Shown: piece after piece, positions 44,960 to 55,574 of the stretch
Position numbering within the stretch: position 1 is the stretch's first letter
Layout of the letters: the number at the start of each line of letters is the position of its first letter
Source: Pyropia yezoensis
Taxonomy: Eukaryota; Rhodophyta; Bangiophyceae; Bangiales; Bangiaceae
Direction: 5' to 3'
NCBI GenBank assembly: GCA_009829735.1
Contig: CM020620.1
Span: forward strand, 27,064,951 to 27,128,950
DNA: 64,000 bases
Position numbers and translations under genes: made by a program
Notes under the pieces: model-generated
Told to the model about the DNA's origin: nothing
Database searches by the model: none
The model's input: the letters and a program-made list of their open reading frames with translations, nothing else

Positions 44960-46147
44960 TCATACCCTCGCTAACCTAGTACCTACGGAAGCGACTGTCG
45001 GGACGAATAGACTCTTCCTCGTCCATGTCGTCCCGGCCACCGACCCGAGAACTTTCCTGGGTCCCTGCCAGGCACGTCGCGCGGCTGCCTCGGCGTTACC
45101 CAACTCGGCACCAAGGTCCCCACCGATCCCGTTACGGTCAAACAGGTTCAGTAGCCCTTTGTAGTCTGGGTTACTGGAGCCCCCTTGAACACGGGTCCAC
45201 TCGGCTACATGGGCCCCAAGGTTAACCGTCGCGTGAAGGGAAGCCGACAACAGGGGCCCTACATGAGCGTTAGGAAGGACGTCGGCGGGGCCCCCAAAAA
45301 AACTGCGTAGCCCAAGAACCGCCGTGGTCGTCACGTTTCCCTCCAGGTCCATAAGTTCCGCGTCGGGCACGTCCCCATGGTCCAGAAGGTTAGCCACGTA
45401 CATGGTACGACCCCCGGGAGGGTTGGAACGATGACCAGCTGACCCCGATGACCGAGCGCCCGGAAACCCCGAGGGACCTGCGGGGACCACCTCGCCCGAC
45501 TGATCAGCGTTCCCGTCCTGGGCCCCGAGTATCTTACGCCCATCCAGTACGTCCGACGAGTACGGTAGGTCCAATGGGGCCAGGTCCTCGGCTACCAGGG
45601 CCGCCCATACGCCGTCCCGACTCTCGAATCGAACCCGAACGAAAGAACCGCGATCCTTGCGACGTTTCCCAGAAGCAAGGAGACGCTCACGGAGCCCCGC
45701 CACGGAAACCACTTGGTCACTGAGGGCCAGAAGGGCGTCCTGGTCCCGCACTGCCGCCTCGTCCACGCCACCGGGACGCTGACAGATGGTACGGGTACCA
45801 TCGCGCTGGATCCACGTACGCAGGGGCCGAGAGAAAAGGCACAGGTAACTCTCCCGCCGGGAGAGCTCGAGCAGGTACACCGCACATTTGGCAGCCCATT
45901 CCGTCCGAAACACGTACCAAGCGAACGCGTCCGACGGACGAAGAAGTTCCGTGAAGTAACACCGGACCGCATGAAGTTCCACAAGGGCCCCGAATGGTAG
46001 TTCCACGTTCTCGAACCAGTGTGGAACCCGAACGTAATGGAGCCCACGGGTAGCCGCTGAACAGCTGGGGAACTCTTGTTGAGTTCCACCCGACCAGGAA
46101 CCGACTCTTGTCACGATGGTGCCGACTGAACACCAGGCTAGGTAGGG
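44960..46147 (-). pseudogene. antisense ORF of C, 3' part
   Basis: An open minus-strand frame of about 395 codons, opposite to gag-pol of C, in the position where B and D carry their antisense ORFs. Its N-terminal side aligns loosely with the D core: NVELPFGALVELHAVRCYF, then LLELSRRESYLCLFSRPLR against the RRGMLWHLP region. The C-terminal part has no recognisable motif. A protein-like stretch just upstream (about 46060-46185) lies in a different frame, so there is at least one frameshift. The 5' part lies beyond D, at 55575-56105. Function unknown. Confidence 0.5.
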
Positions 46148-46185
46148 TCACTTGGTACCCGGGACGGTTCAGGTACGGGGTAGAC

Positions 46186-46655
46186 TGTGGCAGTATTGAC
46201 CCCCAGGTAGGGGGGCAACACGTGCCATGCCAGGGGCGGCAGGCCACTAGCCTGATCCGTTCCTCCCCCTGCATTTGGGCCCATATTCCCTAAGTTTTGG
46301 GATAGTTAGCTTAGTAGTAAATTCAACTTGCATTTGAGGGTTTTCTGCATTTATCGTCTTGAATTTTCGTGTGGCCCGGTGGGCAGGTGCTGGGGTGGGA
46401 GATTCTGAGTGGCGAGATTCTGAGGGGACCCTGGGGGGATAAGGGGAGGGACAACGGGGCTTGGCCCTGCGTCCCCGTCCCGACCAAGAAACTGTTGGAC
46501 CACACACCATCCTCTTGTTTGTCCGTGGGGGGTTTGCCCCACAACAGGGACAGCGTGTGTGCGACTTGCACTTCTTCCGGTTCCCCCGACACGGGAGGCA
46601 GCCCTAGCACACCGCCCCAACTTGGGTGTCGTGTGTGCAAGTGGTTTTTGCCACA
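46186..46655 (+). repeat. 5' LTR of D
   Basis: 470 bases, TGTGGCA to TGCCACA. Confidence 0.9.
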
Positions 46656-46657
46656 TT

Positions 46658-46675
46658 TGGTGGAGCAGCAGGGGA
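46658..46675 (+). promoter_or_regulatory. primer-binding site of D
   Basis: TGGTGGAGCAGCAGGGGA, two bases after the LTR; identical to the sites of B and C. Confidence 0.8.
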
Positions 46676-46774
46676 CAGAGGTAAACTTTACCTCCGGGTG
46701 CACCCGGGTGTAGGGGGCCCTCTGTCTCAGAGGAACGGCGGACTTGGACCGTGTCATAGGGATCGTCAGCCAAC

Positions 46775-48722
46775 ATGGCCAGCTCGGACCCCCCGTCGTC
46801 CGGGGAGTACACGGGTGACGCACGTACTTCAGTGCCTTTGAATACTGGTGAGACACAGGTGGGTATACCTGGGGTCGCAGAGGGCCTGGGGGTCCCTCAA
46901 GCCAGCAGGACTGGAAGTGCGGGCGGGCAACAGGCCACCCCGACTCAGTCGGGAGTTCACTCGGGTGACACTTCTGATGTGGGTGGGCCGAAGTCTGGCC
47001 ACCGTGTGGTAAGCTCAACGGGAACGTCCCAAGGTGTGAGGACTGTCCCCGCGGGTTCCACTCGGGTTGGAGCCAACTATGGCTTGGAGCCGTCGCCAAC
47101 TATGCTTTCGGAGGACGGCGGACCTCCGTTGGTCGGCGATGGGCTCGCGCCCATGCCCCCCGTTTGAGACCCCTGAGGAACGTGGTCACCCCTCAGGTGG
47201 ACTCCCGGAGGCGTACCGAGACTCAACTGGAGTCGTCAATCCACTCCTCGCGGAAACTCTCCGTCGGGAGGCGACCAATGTGTTGCGGCAGACTTTGCCG
47301 GACCTGGTGGTCACGATGACGAGTACTATTCTGAATCAGATTGTGGCGAGTTTGCCACATGGCCTTAATGTCCAGACCGGATTTGGGCTTTCGAGCCCGC
47401 AGGTGCAGGGGGAATCCCTCCTCACGCCTATCTCGGGTCGCCCCGAACAGGGGGCGACACCTGTGACTCCCAACGAGGGAGCCACACCATACTGGGTGGG
47501 GCGTACGCCCTTTATGGGGGAGTTCCCCCCGGAAACGCCGGCGGCTACACCAAGCGCGCCGCGCCAGACCGTGGGCACTGAGGGTGAACTTGCCCCGGTG
47601 CCACAGCGGCTGTTCCCTCAACGTGAGGTGCCGCCCAAGATCCAGGTAGCCAACCCGGTCAACCAGAGGATCTCTGATTGTGAGACCTACGCCCTCCACA
47701 ACAAGTCGGTGGTGTATGGTTCTGTCCAGGCCCGAGCCATGGGTCGTGCCAAGAAGAATGCACTTCATTCTTTTGGGCACAAAGCGGAGTGGGATGGAAC
47801 TGCCCCCCTCCGTGTCTTTGAGTTTCTACGTCGTTTCACAAAAGCCTGTGACGACAATGCCATAAGTGAAGGCATGGCTTTCTACAGGCTACAGGAGTTT
47901 ACGAAGGGCGACCTGCGGACAGAACTTATGTCCGTCATGCCCAGCTCCTTAAGTGGAGGCGCTGGGGAGGTGACGTCCTATTTGGAGCTCGTGAACTGGT
48001 TACTGAGAGCCACGGTTGATGAAGCAGCGTTGGCTTCTCAAGTCGAGGAGTTTACGCAAGCCCACCAGGAAGAGGCCGAGGACGAGTTGTCCTCTGCGGA
48101 GCGAGTCCGTAAGCTCAACAATCTTTGTGGGTTTCTTCATCCACAAGCTGCGGTGAAGAGTCGGTTTGTGGAGGGACTCCATTGGTCAGTCCGGATGGAG
48201 TCCCGCGAGCATAACACTGCCCGGGCGACCCTGGCCGAGTTGGCAAGGTTCGCCTACCGCAGGGGTGAGGCCTATTGCAAGTTGCAGGAGGAACAACGCC
48301 AGGAGCGTCAGGCCGAGTTGGCCAAGGAACGCGAGGAGGCGCGCCGGACCAGAGAGTTGAGAGAGGCACGCCGAATCCGCAAGGAGAGAGTGGAAGCTGC
48401 CGTGGGAACTTCCCAGGGTACCTCTTCGTCTTCCCCAGTCGGGCAGACCCCTCCCGGAACAGACAATCGGTGTTGGAACTGCAACTCCGATGGACACTGG
48501 GCATATGATTGCCCCAAGTTGAGTAAACGCATCCAACAACTTGTTAGGAATGCGAGTAAGAAGTCGGCTACGAACGAAGTACGTTCACGCCGCGAGGGTG
48601 GGTCTCGACCGGTCGTCGCGGTCGCCACACCCTCGGCGGAGGAGGCGGACACGTCGTCCTCGGACTCGTCGTCTTCCTCCCCGCCCTCAGAATCGGACGC
48701 CAAGTCGGCGGGAAACGAATGA
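46775..48722 (+). pseudogene. gag: gag of D, frameshifted at a C6 run
   Basis: The ATG at 46775 (MASSDPPSSGEYTGDARTS) opens a Gly/Pro/Ser-rich leader. At a C6 run near 47157-47162 the frame must shift to continue into the main gag frame, open to the TGA at 48720-48722. The main part has a capsid-like region (KALHSFGHK-type start near 47750, CGFLHPQAAVKSRFVEGL), an Arg/Glu-rich helix (48290-48400), the zinc knuckle CWNCNSDGHWAYDC (48473-48512) and an acidic Ser tail. Ends next to the frameshift heptamer. Confidence 0.85.
48710..48716 (+). promoter_or_regulatory. -1 ribosomal frameshift heptamer, gag/pol of D
   Basis: GGGAAAC in phase G GGA AAC, then GAA and the gag stop TGA. Slipping back one base continues into the pol frame. 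The context GCGGGAAACGA(A/G)TGA is shared with family B. Confidence 0.75.
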
Positions 48723-51700
48723 CCGTTGGAGCTGGCCGTCCGAAGCTCACAACGGCAGCCTCGGCCAAGTGGGCCAAGAGGACGAACCAACCGTGCCGGA
48801 TACTGCGGCGACCTAAGGGAGTCCGCCCACCTCGGGTAGGACTCCCCAAGAACGTAAACCCACGTCGGGTCATCGCGGTGCTGACGGGTGAGAACTTCCA
48901 GGTGGCTGGACGGGTGCAACTTGCCCCCGGCCGCGCCTGTTGTGCCCGTATCGTACTTGATACCGAGTCAGGAGCCTCCTTGATACGCAAGTCGCTATTA
49001 CCAAAGGAGGTGAAGCTCCAACGCTGGAGGTCCAAAGCTGATCATATGATTAACATCAATGGTGGGGTACTTCCCATCGTTGGTGCCGTGACCCTACCAA
49101 CTAGGTTGGGGACCCATGAGGTCGACGTGACATATGGTGTAGTTAAGAATTTATCGGTACCCCTGCTTCTGGGTACCCCTTATGTTATCACACAAGTGCC
49201 TTTGATTTGTGGCCCTGAGTACTTGGTCAAGTTGATGAATGGGGAGACTATCCCCATCCTTGGTAAGGGAAAGTCTGTGGCTCCTGTGACAGTCTCACAG
49301 TCGAAGCCTGTTTGCTCTGTGAGGGAAGGGCTTACTGCTACCCTGCGTTTAGCCCGTAAAGTCACGTTGCCCCCCAACTCGGTGGCGCACGTTGACGTTG
49401 TAACTGATTATACTGGGAACGGGTTGGTGCACCCTTACCCCCGTCTTGCTCGCAAGCAGCAAGTGCACGATGCCCTTGGCACGATGGACTCCAAAGCCGG
49501 AGTCCCGTGGAGGATCCAGGTGATGAACCTGAGCTCGTCGCCCCAGTACTTCAAGTCGGGAGCCAAGTTCGGCTATATCGACCAACACGAGGGACCGGTA
49601 GTAGCGGTCACCCTCAACGCGGGCGCAAGTAGCGACCCGAAGTCCGGAAAGGAGAAGCATCAAGCCAGGTCGGCCGCCTCTCCTCGGCCCCATGTGAACA
49701 TGGAGGGTGTCCCCCCCAGGTTGAGGGTTCAAGTTGAACGCCTCTTGGACCAATATCACAAGTTGTGGGATGGTCAATTGGGACTCATGAGAGCTACCCA
49801 ACACCGGATCGAGTTGAAGCCCGGTGCACCCCCTATACGCCAACAACCGTATAGGGGAGGACCCCGTTCAAGGGCCGTCGTTAAAGAGCAAGTTGCTAGC
49901 ATGGAGGCCCTCGATGTGATCGAGGCCAGCAACGCCGAGTGGGCGAGTCCGGTGGTTATCGTCCCCAAAGTTGATGGGACCCCCCGGTTCTGTATCGACT
50001 ACCGTAAGCTCAACGAGAGCACGGTGAAGGACAGTTATCCCCTACCTAGGATGGACGACTGTCTGGACTCTCTGGGGGAGGCGAACGTGTTCTCTACCCT
50101 GGACTGTAACGCGGAGTACTGGCAAATTCCCATTGCCCCGGAAGACAGGCATAAAACTACCTTTACCTGTCACTGTGGTACCTACCAGTGCAAGCGTCTA
50201 CCGTTTGGCCTGTGTAACGCGCCGGCAACTTTCCAGCGCGCTATGGACATGATTCTGGCCGGAGTACGGTGGCAGATCTGTCTCGTGTACCTAGACGATA
50301 TCATTGTGTTCTCCCGAAGTCCGGAGGAGCTCATTGGCCATCTTGGCCAGGTGTTCAAGCTACTTGCTGACGCCGGTGTGTCACTGAAGGCGAGTAAGTG
50401 CCACCTCTTCACTCAAGAGGTGGAATACTTGGGACATGTTGTTCGTCCGGGGCGTCTCAGTTTCAACGAGAAAACTTGAGGGCCATCCGTAAGGCTCAGT
50501 ACCCCCGGACCCAGACCCAGATGAGGAGCTTCCTCGGGATGTGTAACGTGTACCGACGTTTCACCAAGGGCTTCGCCAATGTGGCGAAGCCGTTGAATGA
50601 GTTAGTGAGCTCAACGCTCCCGAAGAACCTGTCTCCCCCAAGTCGGGTGGAGCAGGAATCCTTTGAGACTCTTCGGGACCTTCTGCTGAAGCCCCCTATC
50701 CTGGCTATTCCCAGGTTGGGAGGCCACTACATCCTGGATGTGGACGCTAGCTACGACCAACTTGGTTGTGTGTTGCTTCAGCAGCAGCCGGACAAGGAGG
50801 ACTTGCCGGTGGGATACTTCAGCAAGGGGCTGAACTCGGCCGAGAAGAACTACGGAGTCACCTAGTTGGAAGGACTCGCAGTGGTATGGGCGGTGACGTC
50901 ACTTCGTCACTACCTGGAGGGTGCGAAGTTCCTCATCCGCTGTGACCACCGCGCGTTGCAGTTCATCTTTAAGACGGACTGTACGAACACTCGTCTCAAT
51001 CGGTGGAGGGTGCGACTGGCACCCTTCAGCTTTGATATTGAGTACCGACCTGGCAGGCAACATGCCCTTGCCGACGGCCTCTCTCGGGTACCTACCGAGG
51101 GGCTGGACACTAACCCAGTCGATGAGGACATCCCCATCGGGGGGGTAGTCACGCGCTCGGGTCAGGCGTTGAACCCCGAGGCGCCAGGGAACAAGAAGTA
51201 CTTGCCCCTGTCCCTGGACGAGGTGGTGAAGGCCCAGGCCGAGGATCTCTTCTGCAAGTCGCAGAGGGATACACTGGATACAGTGGCGGAGACGCGGTTC
51301 TTTCTGGTAGACGATGGCCTCCTCATGAGGAGGGGGGTATTCCAGGGGACCGAACAACTTGTCGTCCCCGCATCCCTCAAGGACAGTATCCTTGAGAGGG
51401 AGCATAACGCTCCCACAGGTGGACACCTGGGGTCTAGTAAACTGTACCAGACCCTGAGGACCAGGTACTACTGGCCGTCCATGGTGGTGGACATCTACAG
51501 TTGGGTGGCTGCCTGCACAAGTTGTGCGCAGAACCGTCTGATGGAACGGCGGCCTACTACGGCTATGCTATTGTTACCGGCCAAGGAACCCTTTGCCGCG
51601 TTGGCGATGGACATCCTTGGGCCACTGCCAGTGACCGAGGAGGGCAACCAGTACCTCCTGGTCATCTATGACCGCTTCACGAAACTTACGCGAGCGATCC

Positions 51701-52701
51701 CACTGGCAGAGATCACGGCCATGTCGGTCGTGTCGGCCTTCCTAGATCACTGGGTTGCCGCGTATGGCATCCCAGATAGTACACTATCGGACAATGGACC
51801 GCAATTTGCGTCTGTACTGTTTCAGGGAGTGCTGGATATGTTGGGGGTTAAGGCAAACTATGCCACCCCCTACCACCCACAAACTAATGGGCAGGTGGAG
51901 CGCTTCAACAAAACTATTGTTAGGCAGCTGCGCCACTATGTGGGTGAGCACGTGAAGACGTGGGACCAATATATTTCTATTCTTACTACTGCCTAAAATT
52001 CGCAGGCTCACTCATCTACCGGGGAAGTGCCCCTCGCTTTTGTGACCCCCCGTCGCGTGCGGTCTATTGCTGTGCGGCGGTCGCTCCCAACTAGGGAGGA
52101 TGGTGGCAGTACGCCTACTCCTACTGAGAGTAAGGCGGAGTTCGCTGCTAGGCTTGAACACCTCATCCCTAAAGTCAGGGCTGAGATGGACAAAGCACAA
52201 AAGCGCTACAAGCGTACCTTTGACAAAAAGGTGCGCAATGCTAAGCATGTCCCCGAGCAGGGTGACTGGGTGCTGGTTCACTCACACACCCCAACTGGGG
52301 GTAAGTTGGTATTCCAGACGAAGGGGCCGTACCAGGTCCTTCGTACTGATGGGCGGCGCTTCACCATCGAAAGTGACGATGGGGTCCGCACAGTGAACGG
52401 ACAGGACGTGGTCAAAGTTGCACCACCGCCTGCAGGCGACCCAGCTTGGGCGCGTGCTTTGGAAGCGTGGCGCCTCCTCTCACTGCCTGCGGCCAAACAG
52501 GGCCCGCAGGAGTACGTGTTCGATAAGTTCATCGACCACAGATGGGATGAGGACACTAACCGCCTCATGTTGAGGGTGCGTTGGTTTGGCTACATAGCCA
52601 AGGATGATACGTGGGAGTATGTGGAGGACCTTCCCGCTGAGAAGGTCCGGGCATACTGTGCCCGGAATGAGATAGACCCTAACAGCCCTCCCTCAACGTG
52701 A
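48710..52701 (+). pseudogene. pol: pol polyprotein of D (PR-RT-RNaseH-IN-chromodomain)
   Basis: The protease carries VLDTESGASLI, an unusual DTES in place of the common DTGA. Reverse transcriptase has FCIDYRKLNESTVKDSYPLP and LVYLDDIIVFS (about 50281-50313). One base is missing from an A-run near 50470-50475 (after LSFNEK), and RNase H then continues in the next frame with a TAG at 50863-50865. Integrase has the HHCC finger (HNAPTGGHLGS, CTSCAQNR), LAMDILGPLPVT, LSDNGPQFAS and NGQVERFNKTIV, and is interrupted by a TAA at 51994-51996. The tail resumes in frame and ends with a chromodomain (NRLMLRVRWFGYIAKDDTWE). Non-functional as read. Confidence 0.9.
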
Positions 52702-52812
52702 GGGATGGCCGAGTAACAGTGCCAAGAGAGTGCTTCAAGTCGAAGTGGTACGCAGAGTGGCTTTTAACTACAGCCCTAACCCTCACACTCTCGCAACAAA
52801 GGCAGCTGCCAA
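52702..52812. other. short spacer between convergent ORFs of D
   Basis: Only 111 bases separate the pol stop from the antisense ORF stop. No strong stem array is apparent, in contrast to family B. Confidence 0.6.
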
Positions 52813-54756
52813 CTAGGCATGCATGCTAGACTCTCCAACTCCACGGCCCTCGCCCTCACGTAGAGGTGAGCGGCGAGACCCACGGCGATAACGCTCCCCA
52901 CCCGTCGGAGGGGGCGGCGGCTCCAAGTCGGACCCGTCGCGCCCCTCACGGTCGCGCAAGTGGCGACGACCGCGGCTACCCTTCTCCTTGGTCTTGCGCG
53001 CAAGTTGGCGACGCAGACGCCGGACCGACTCCGACTCTGACGGAGTCGAGGACTCCGAGATGGAGTAAGACAACTCGTCTTCCGACACAGAGGGAGAGCG
53101 CCGCGAGTGTCGGCGACGACGGCGAGGAGGCGAGTATGCCCGGCTCGCACGACGTTTGCCACGCCCAAGTGGGGCTGGCTGGGGCATAATCGCCCCAATG
53201 CGAGCCAACTCGGCCGTCATAAACTCCGCCACCGACTCGCAACTCGCGGTCGCCACTGCAGTACGAACGCGCTCCTCAAGTTGAGGAGTCTCGGAAGCTT
53301 GAAGGGTTGCGGTCGACGCGGCCAACCAGGAAATGGTGCGCACCAACGTGGTGATCATCATCTCTGAGGTTAGAGGCGTGGGCGGTAATACTAACTTGGG
53401 GTATACCGTCAGGAGGGTGGCCCCCAAGTTGAGGGACACCGGGGTGGACGACTCAACGGCCACGCTAATCGGGATGTCCCCGTGCGGCTGGTAGGGGACA
53501 GGAGGAAGCGGAGGGGCACGCCGAGGTAGCGGGACCCGGGTGTAGCTGCGACCCCGACTTGGGGCCCTCGCAGTGGGTTGAGTCATATGGTCATCATATG
53601 AGGGCACGGCCATAACTATGGGCTTGTCCGGGGGTGGCGCAGTGTGGCGATCCACTCCCGGGGCATATGGGTAGTCCCCGATGCCCAACCTCTCGCGTAG
53701 GACCACACGGCCGTCGTGAAGTTCACGAGCGACCCACACGAACTGGCGAAGTGCGCCATCGTTCTTGGGCCCACGAGTGGGGCGGCGCAACTTGTGCTCA
53801 ATGCTCTCCCACTCGATAAACTTGTGAAGGCGGAGCATCTCCTCAAGTAGAGTGAGTTGTCCTGATGAGCACCCCTCAGCAACTAGCTGATGGGTGAGCT
53901 GTTCCAGACCTTGGATAAGCCGGAGGGGGAGATGCCAGAGCATCCCCCGCCGCTGAACACAAGACACCGAGGTCGACATGACCTCGAGGAGCCACTGGGT
54001 GGCCAACATGGCCCACACCAGGTGATCAGGGCCAGCCGTCAACATGACGGAGCCGAAGTGGTCAAGCAACCGTGGCAGCAACGCCGGGAACCCGTAGGGG
54101 ACCTCAACTTGAGGCCACCACTCGGGCTTCTTCGGATAGTATTGCTCCTTACTGGCAGCAGACTGCTGAGGGAACTCAAGTTGAGCCGAGGTCACCAAGT
54201 AGGGACCTCGCCGGAAGTCCTTCTCCATCCGCACATCAAAGTGATGAGTGTGCGGATCGGCCTCGTGAAGGTACGTGGGGCGAGTTGCCACAGCGTCCCA
54301 AGTAAAGGTCGGCAAGTCGCCGGGACCCGGGATAGTTCCCCCGCGGTCCACCATGGCCTTGGCACGCTGTACATCTTCGACCTCCTCGTCGTCCAGGAAG
54401 GCAAACTGGTCCGTCCTGAAGCCGGCTGGGAACCCGACCCTACGGGGATACTTCTCCCGTAGGCGGTCCCATACCCGACCCATCGCTGCGCCAAGTCGGC
54501 CACAGCGAAGAACAGTCAACCCCTCCTCATAGAGAGGCCAAGCGGGGTAAAACCACCGCCCCAAGGCCTCACGCGGGACAACTTGTCCCGCCTCCGGGGG
54601 AGATCCCGCAGTCAACCCAAAGCCGGGTGACGCGGGAGTCCCATCCCCCGGAGCGATCGCGGAGCCCCCGCCGGAAGTCCCTGCGGGCGCTGCACCGTAG
54701 GAGGTGTCCTCCATACGTTCGTCAAAAGAATCTGTCTCCACTCCCGGGGTAGCCAT
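52813..54756 (-). CDS. antisense ORF of element D, intact
   Basis: An unbroken frame of 647 codons opposite to gag-pol. I start at the ATG at 54756 (MATPGVETDSFDERMEDTS); the frame is open 57 codons further upstream, but that part is Pro/Ser-rich leader. Layout: a Gly/Ser/Pro N-terminus; an alpha/beta-looking middle (FDVRMEKDFRRGPYLVTSAQ, LLDHFGSVMLTAG, RRGMLWHLPLRL, MLRLHKFIEW) that aligns with the family B antisense protein; a Pro-rich linker; then an Arg/Ser-rich basic tail (YSPPRRRRRHSRRSPS, RRLRRQLARKTKEKGSRGRR) that could bind nucleic acid or act as a nuclear signal. There is no signal peptide or membrane segment, so it is unlikely to be an envelope protein. That it is the only long open frame left in D, while gag and pol are broken, is notable. 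Function unknown. Confidence 0.75.
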   Translation of the reverse strand: MATPGVETDSFDERMEDTSYGAAPAGTSGGGSAIAPGDGTPASPGFGLTAGSPPEAGQVVPREALGRWFYPAWPLYEEGLTVLRCGRLGAAMGRVWDRLREKYPRRVGFPAGFRTDQFAFLDDEEVEDVQRAKAMVDRGGTIPGPGDLPTFTWDAVATRPTYLHEADPHTHHFDVRMEKDFRRGPYLVTSAQLEFPQQSAASKEQYYPKKPEWWPQVEVPYGFPALLPRLLDHFGSVMLTAGPDHLVWAMLATQWLLEVMSTSVSCVQRRGMLWHLPLRLIQGLEQLTHQLVAEGCSSGQLTLLEEMLRLHKFIEWESIEHKLRRPTRGPKNDGALRQFVWVARELHDGRVVLRERLGIGDYPYAPGVDRHTAPPPDKPIVMAVPSYDDHMTQPTARAPSRGRSYTRVPLPRRAPPLPPVPYQPHGDIPISVAVESSTPVSLNLGATLLTVYPKLVLPPTPLTSEMMITTLVRTISWLAASTATLQASETPQLEERVRTAVATASCESVAEFMTAELARIGAIMPQPAPLGRGKRRASRAYSPPRRRRRHSRRSPSVSEDELSYSISESSTPSESESVRRLRRQLARKTKEKGSRGRRHLRDREGRDGSDLEPPPPPTGGERYRRGSRRSPLREGEGRGVGESSMHA

Positions 54757-55083
54757 GGCTCTCCCCAAGTTGGGGAGAGACGCCCTGGCTACAGCGGCCC
54801 GAGACCCGCCTCGAGTTGAGGGGCACTCGGATCGTGGGTAGACGGGTGGCCTCCCCAGCGAGGGGCGGCCCCGTGGAAGGTGAAGGGGAGGTGGTGGTGA
54901 TGGTGAAGTGTGAACCGAGAAGAGCAAGCTGCCGAGTGGGCAAGCTTGAGGAGAGGGGCGGTCAACGTGACCGCCTCCACATACGCGTTACGTACTCAAG
55001 GGGGGGGACAGCAAGTCGCGCCCCCAACGCCGAGACGTGCGTTTACGCACCCCCTCACAGGGCCGACCGGGTCGGTCGGAACT

Positions 55084-55096
55084 GAGGAGAGGGGAG
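55084..55096 (+). promoter_or_regulatory. polypurine tract of D
   Basis: GAGGAGAGGGGAG directly before the 3' LTR. Confidence 0.75.
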
Positions 55097-55565
55097 AGTG
55101 GCAGTATTGACCCCCAGGTAGGGGGGCAACACGTGCCATGCAAGGGGCGGCAGGCCACTAGCCAGATCCGTTTCTCCCCCTGCATTTGGGTCCATAGTCC
55201 CTAAGCTTGGGATAGTTAGCTTAGTAGTAAATCCAACTTGGATTTGAGGGTTTTCTGCATTTATCGTCTTGAATTTTCGTGTGGCCCGGTGGGCAGGTGC
55301 TAAGGTGGGAGATTCTGAGTGGCGAGATTCTGAGGGGACCCTGGGGGGATAAGGGGAGGGACAGCGGGGCTTGGCCCTGCGTCTCCGTCCCGACCAAGAA
55401 ACTGTTGGACCACACACCATCCTCTTGTTTGTCCGTGGGGGGTTTGCCCCACAACAGGGACAGCGTGTGTGCGACTTGCACTTCTTCTGGTTCCCCCGAC
55501 ACGGGAGGCAGCCCTTGTACACCGCCCCAACTTGGGTGTCGTGTGTGCAAGTGGTTTTTGCCACA
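55097..55565 (+). repeat. 3' LTR of D
   Basis: 469 bases; the first base is A instead of T (AGTGGCA), and it ends TGCCACA. Confidence 0.9.
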
Positions 55566-55574
55566 GAGACCCGA

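Larger units (their letters stand above)
46186..55565 (+). mobile_element. Ty3/gypsy chromovirus D, inserted in the antisense ORF of C
   Basis: LTRs 46186-46655 and 55097-55565 start (T/A)GTGGCAGTATTGAC, end TTTTGCCACA, and are nearly identical. The flanks TAGAC (46181-46185) and GAGAC (55566-55570) are a target duplication with one change. Contents are primer-binding site, gag, pol with chromodomain, antisense ORF on the minus strand, and polypurine tract. Defects are frameshifts near 47163 in gag and 50475 in pol, a TAG at 50863 and a TAA at 51994. Confidence 0.9.

Noticed and set aside
45717-46274. Minus-strand ORF of 185 codons crossing the left end of D
   Set aside because: It runs from the D LTR into C antisense coding sequence. 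It is a junction artefact, although part of it is a shifted piece of the C antisense ORF.
26567-51996. Reassigned stop codons (alternative genetic code)
   Set aside because: TAA, TAG and TGA all occur at different places in different copies, replacing different residues, together with frameshifts. Decay explains this better.
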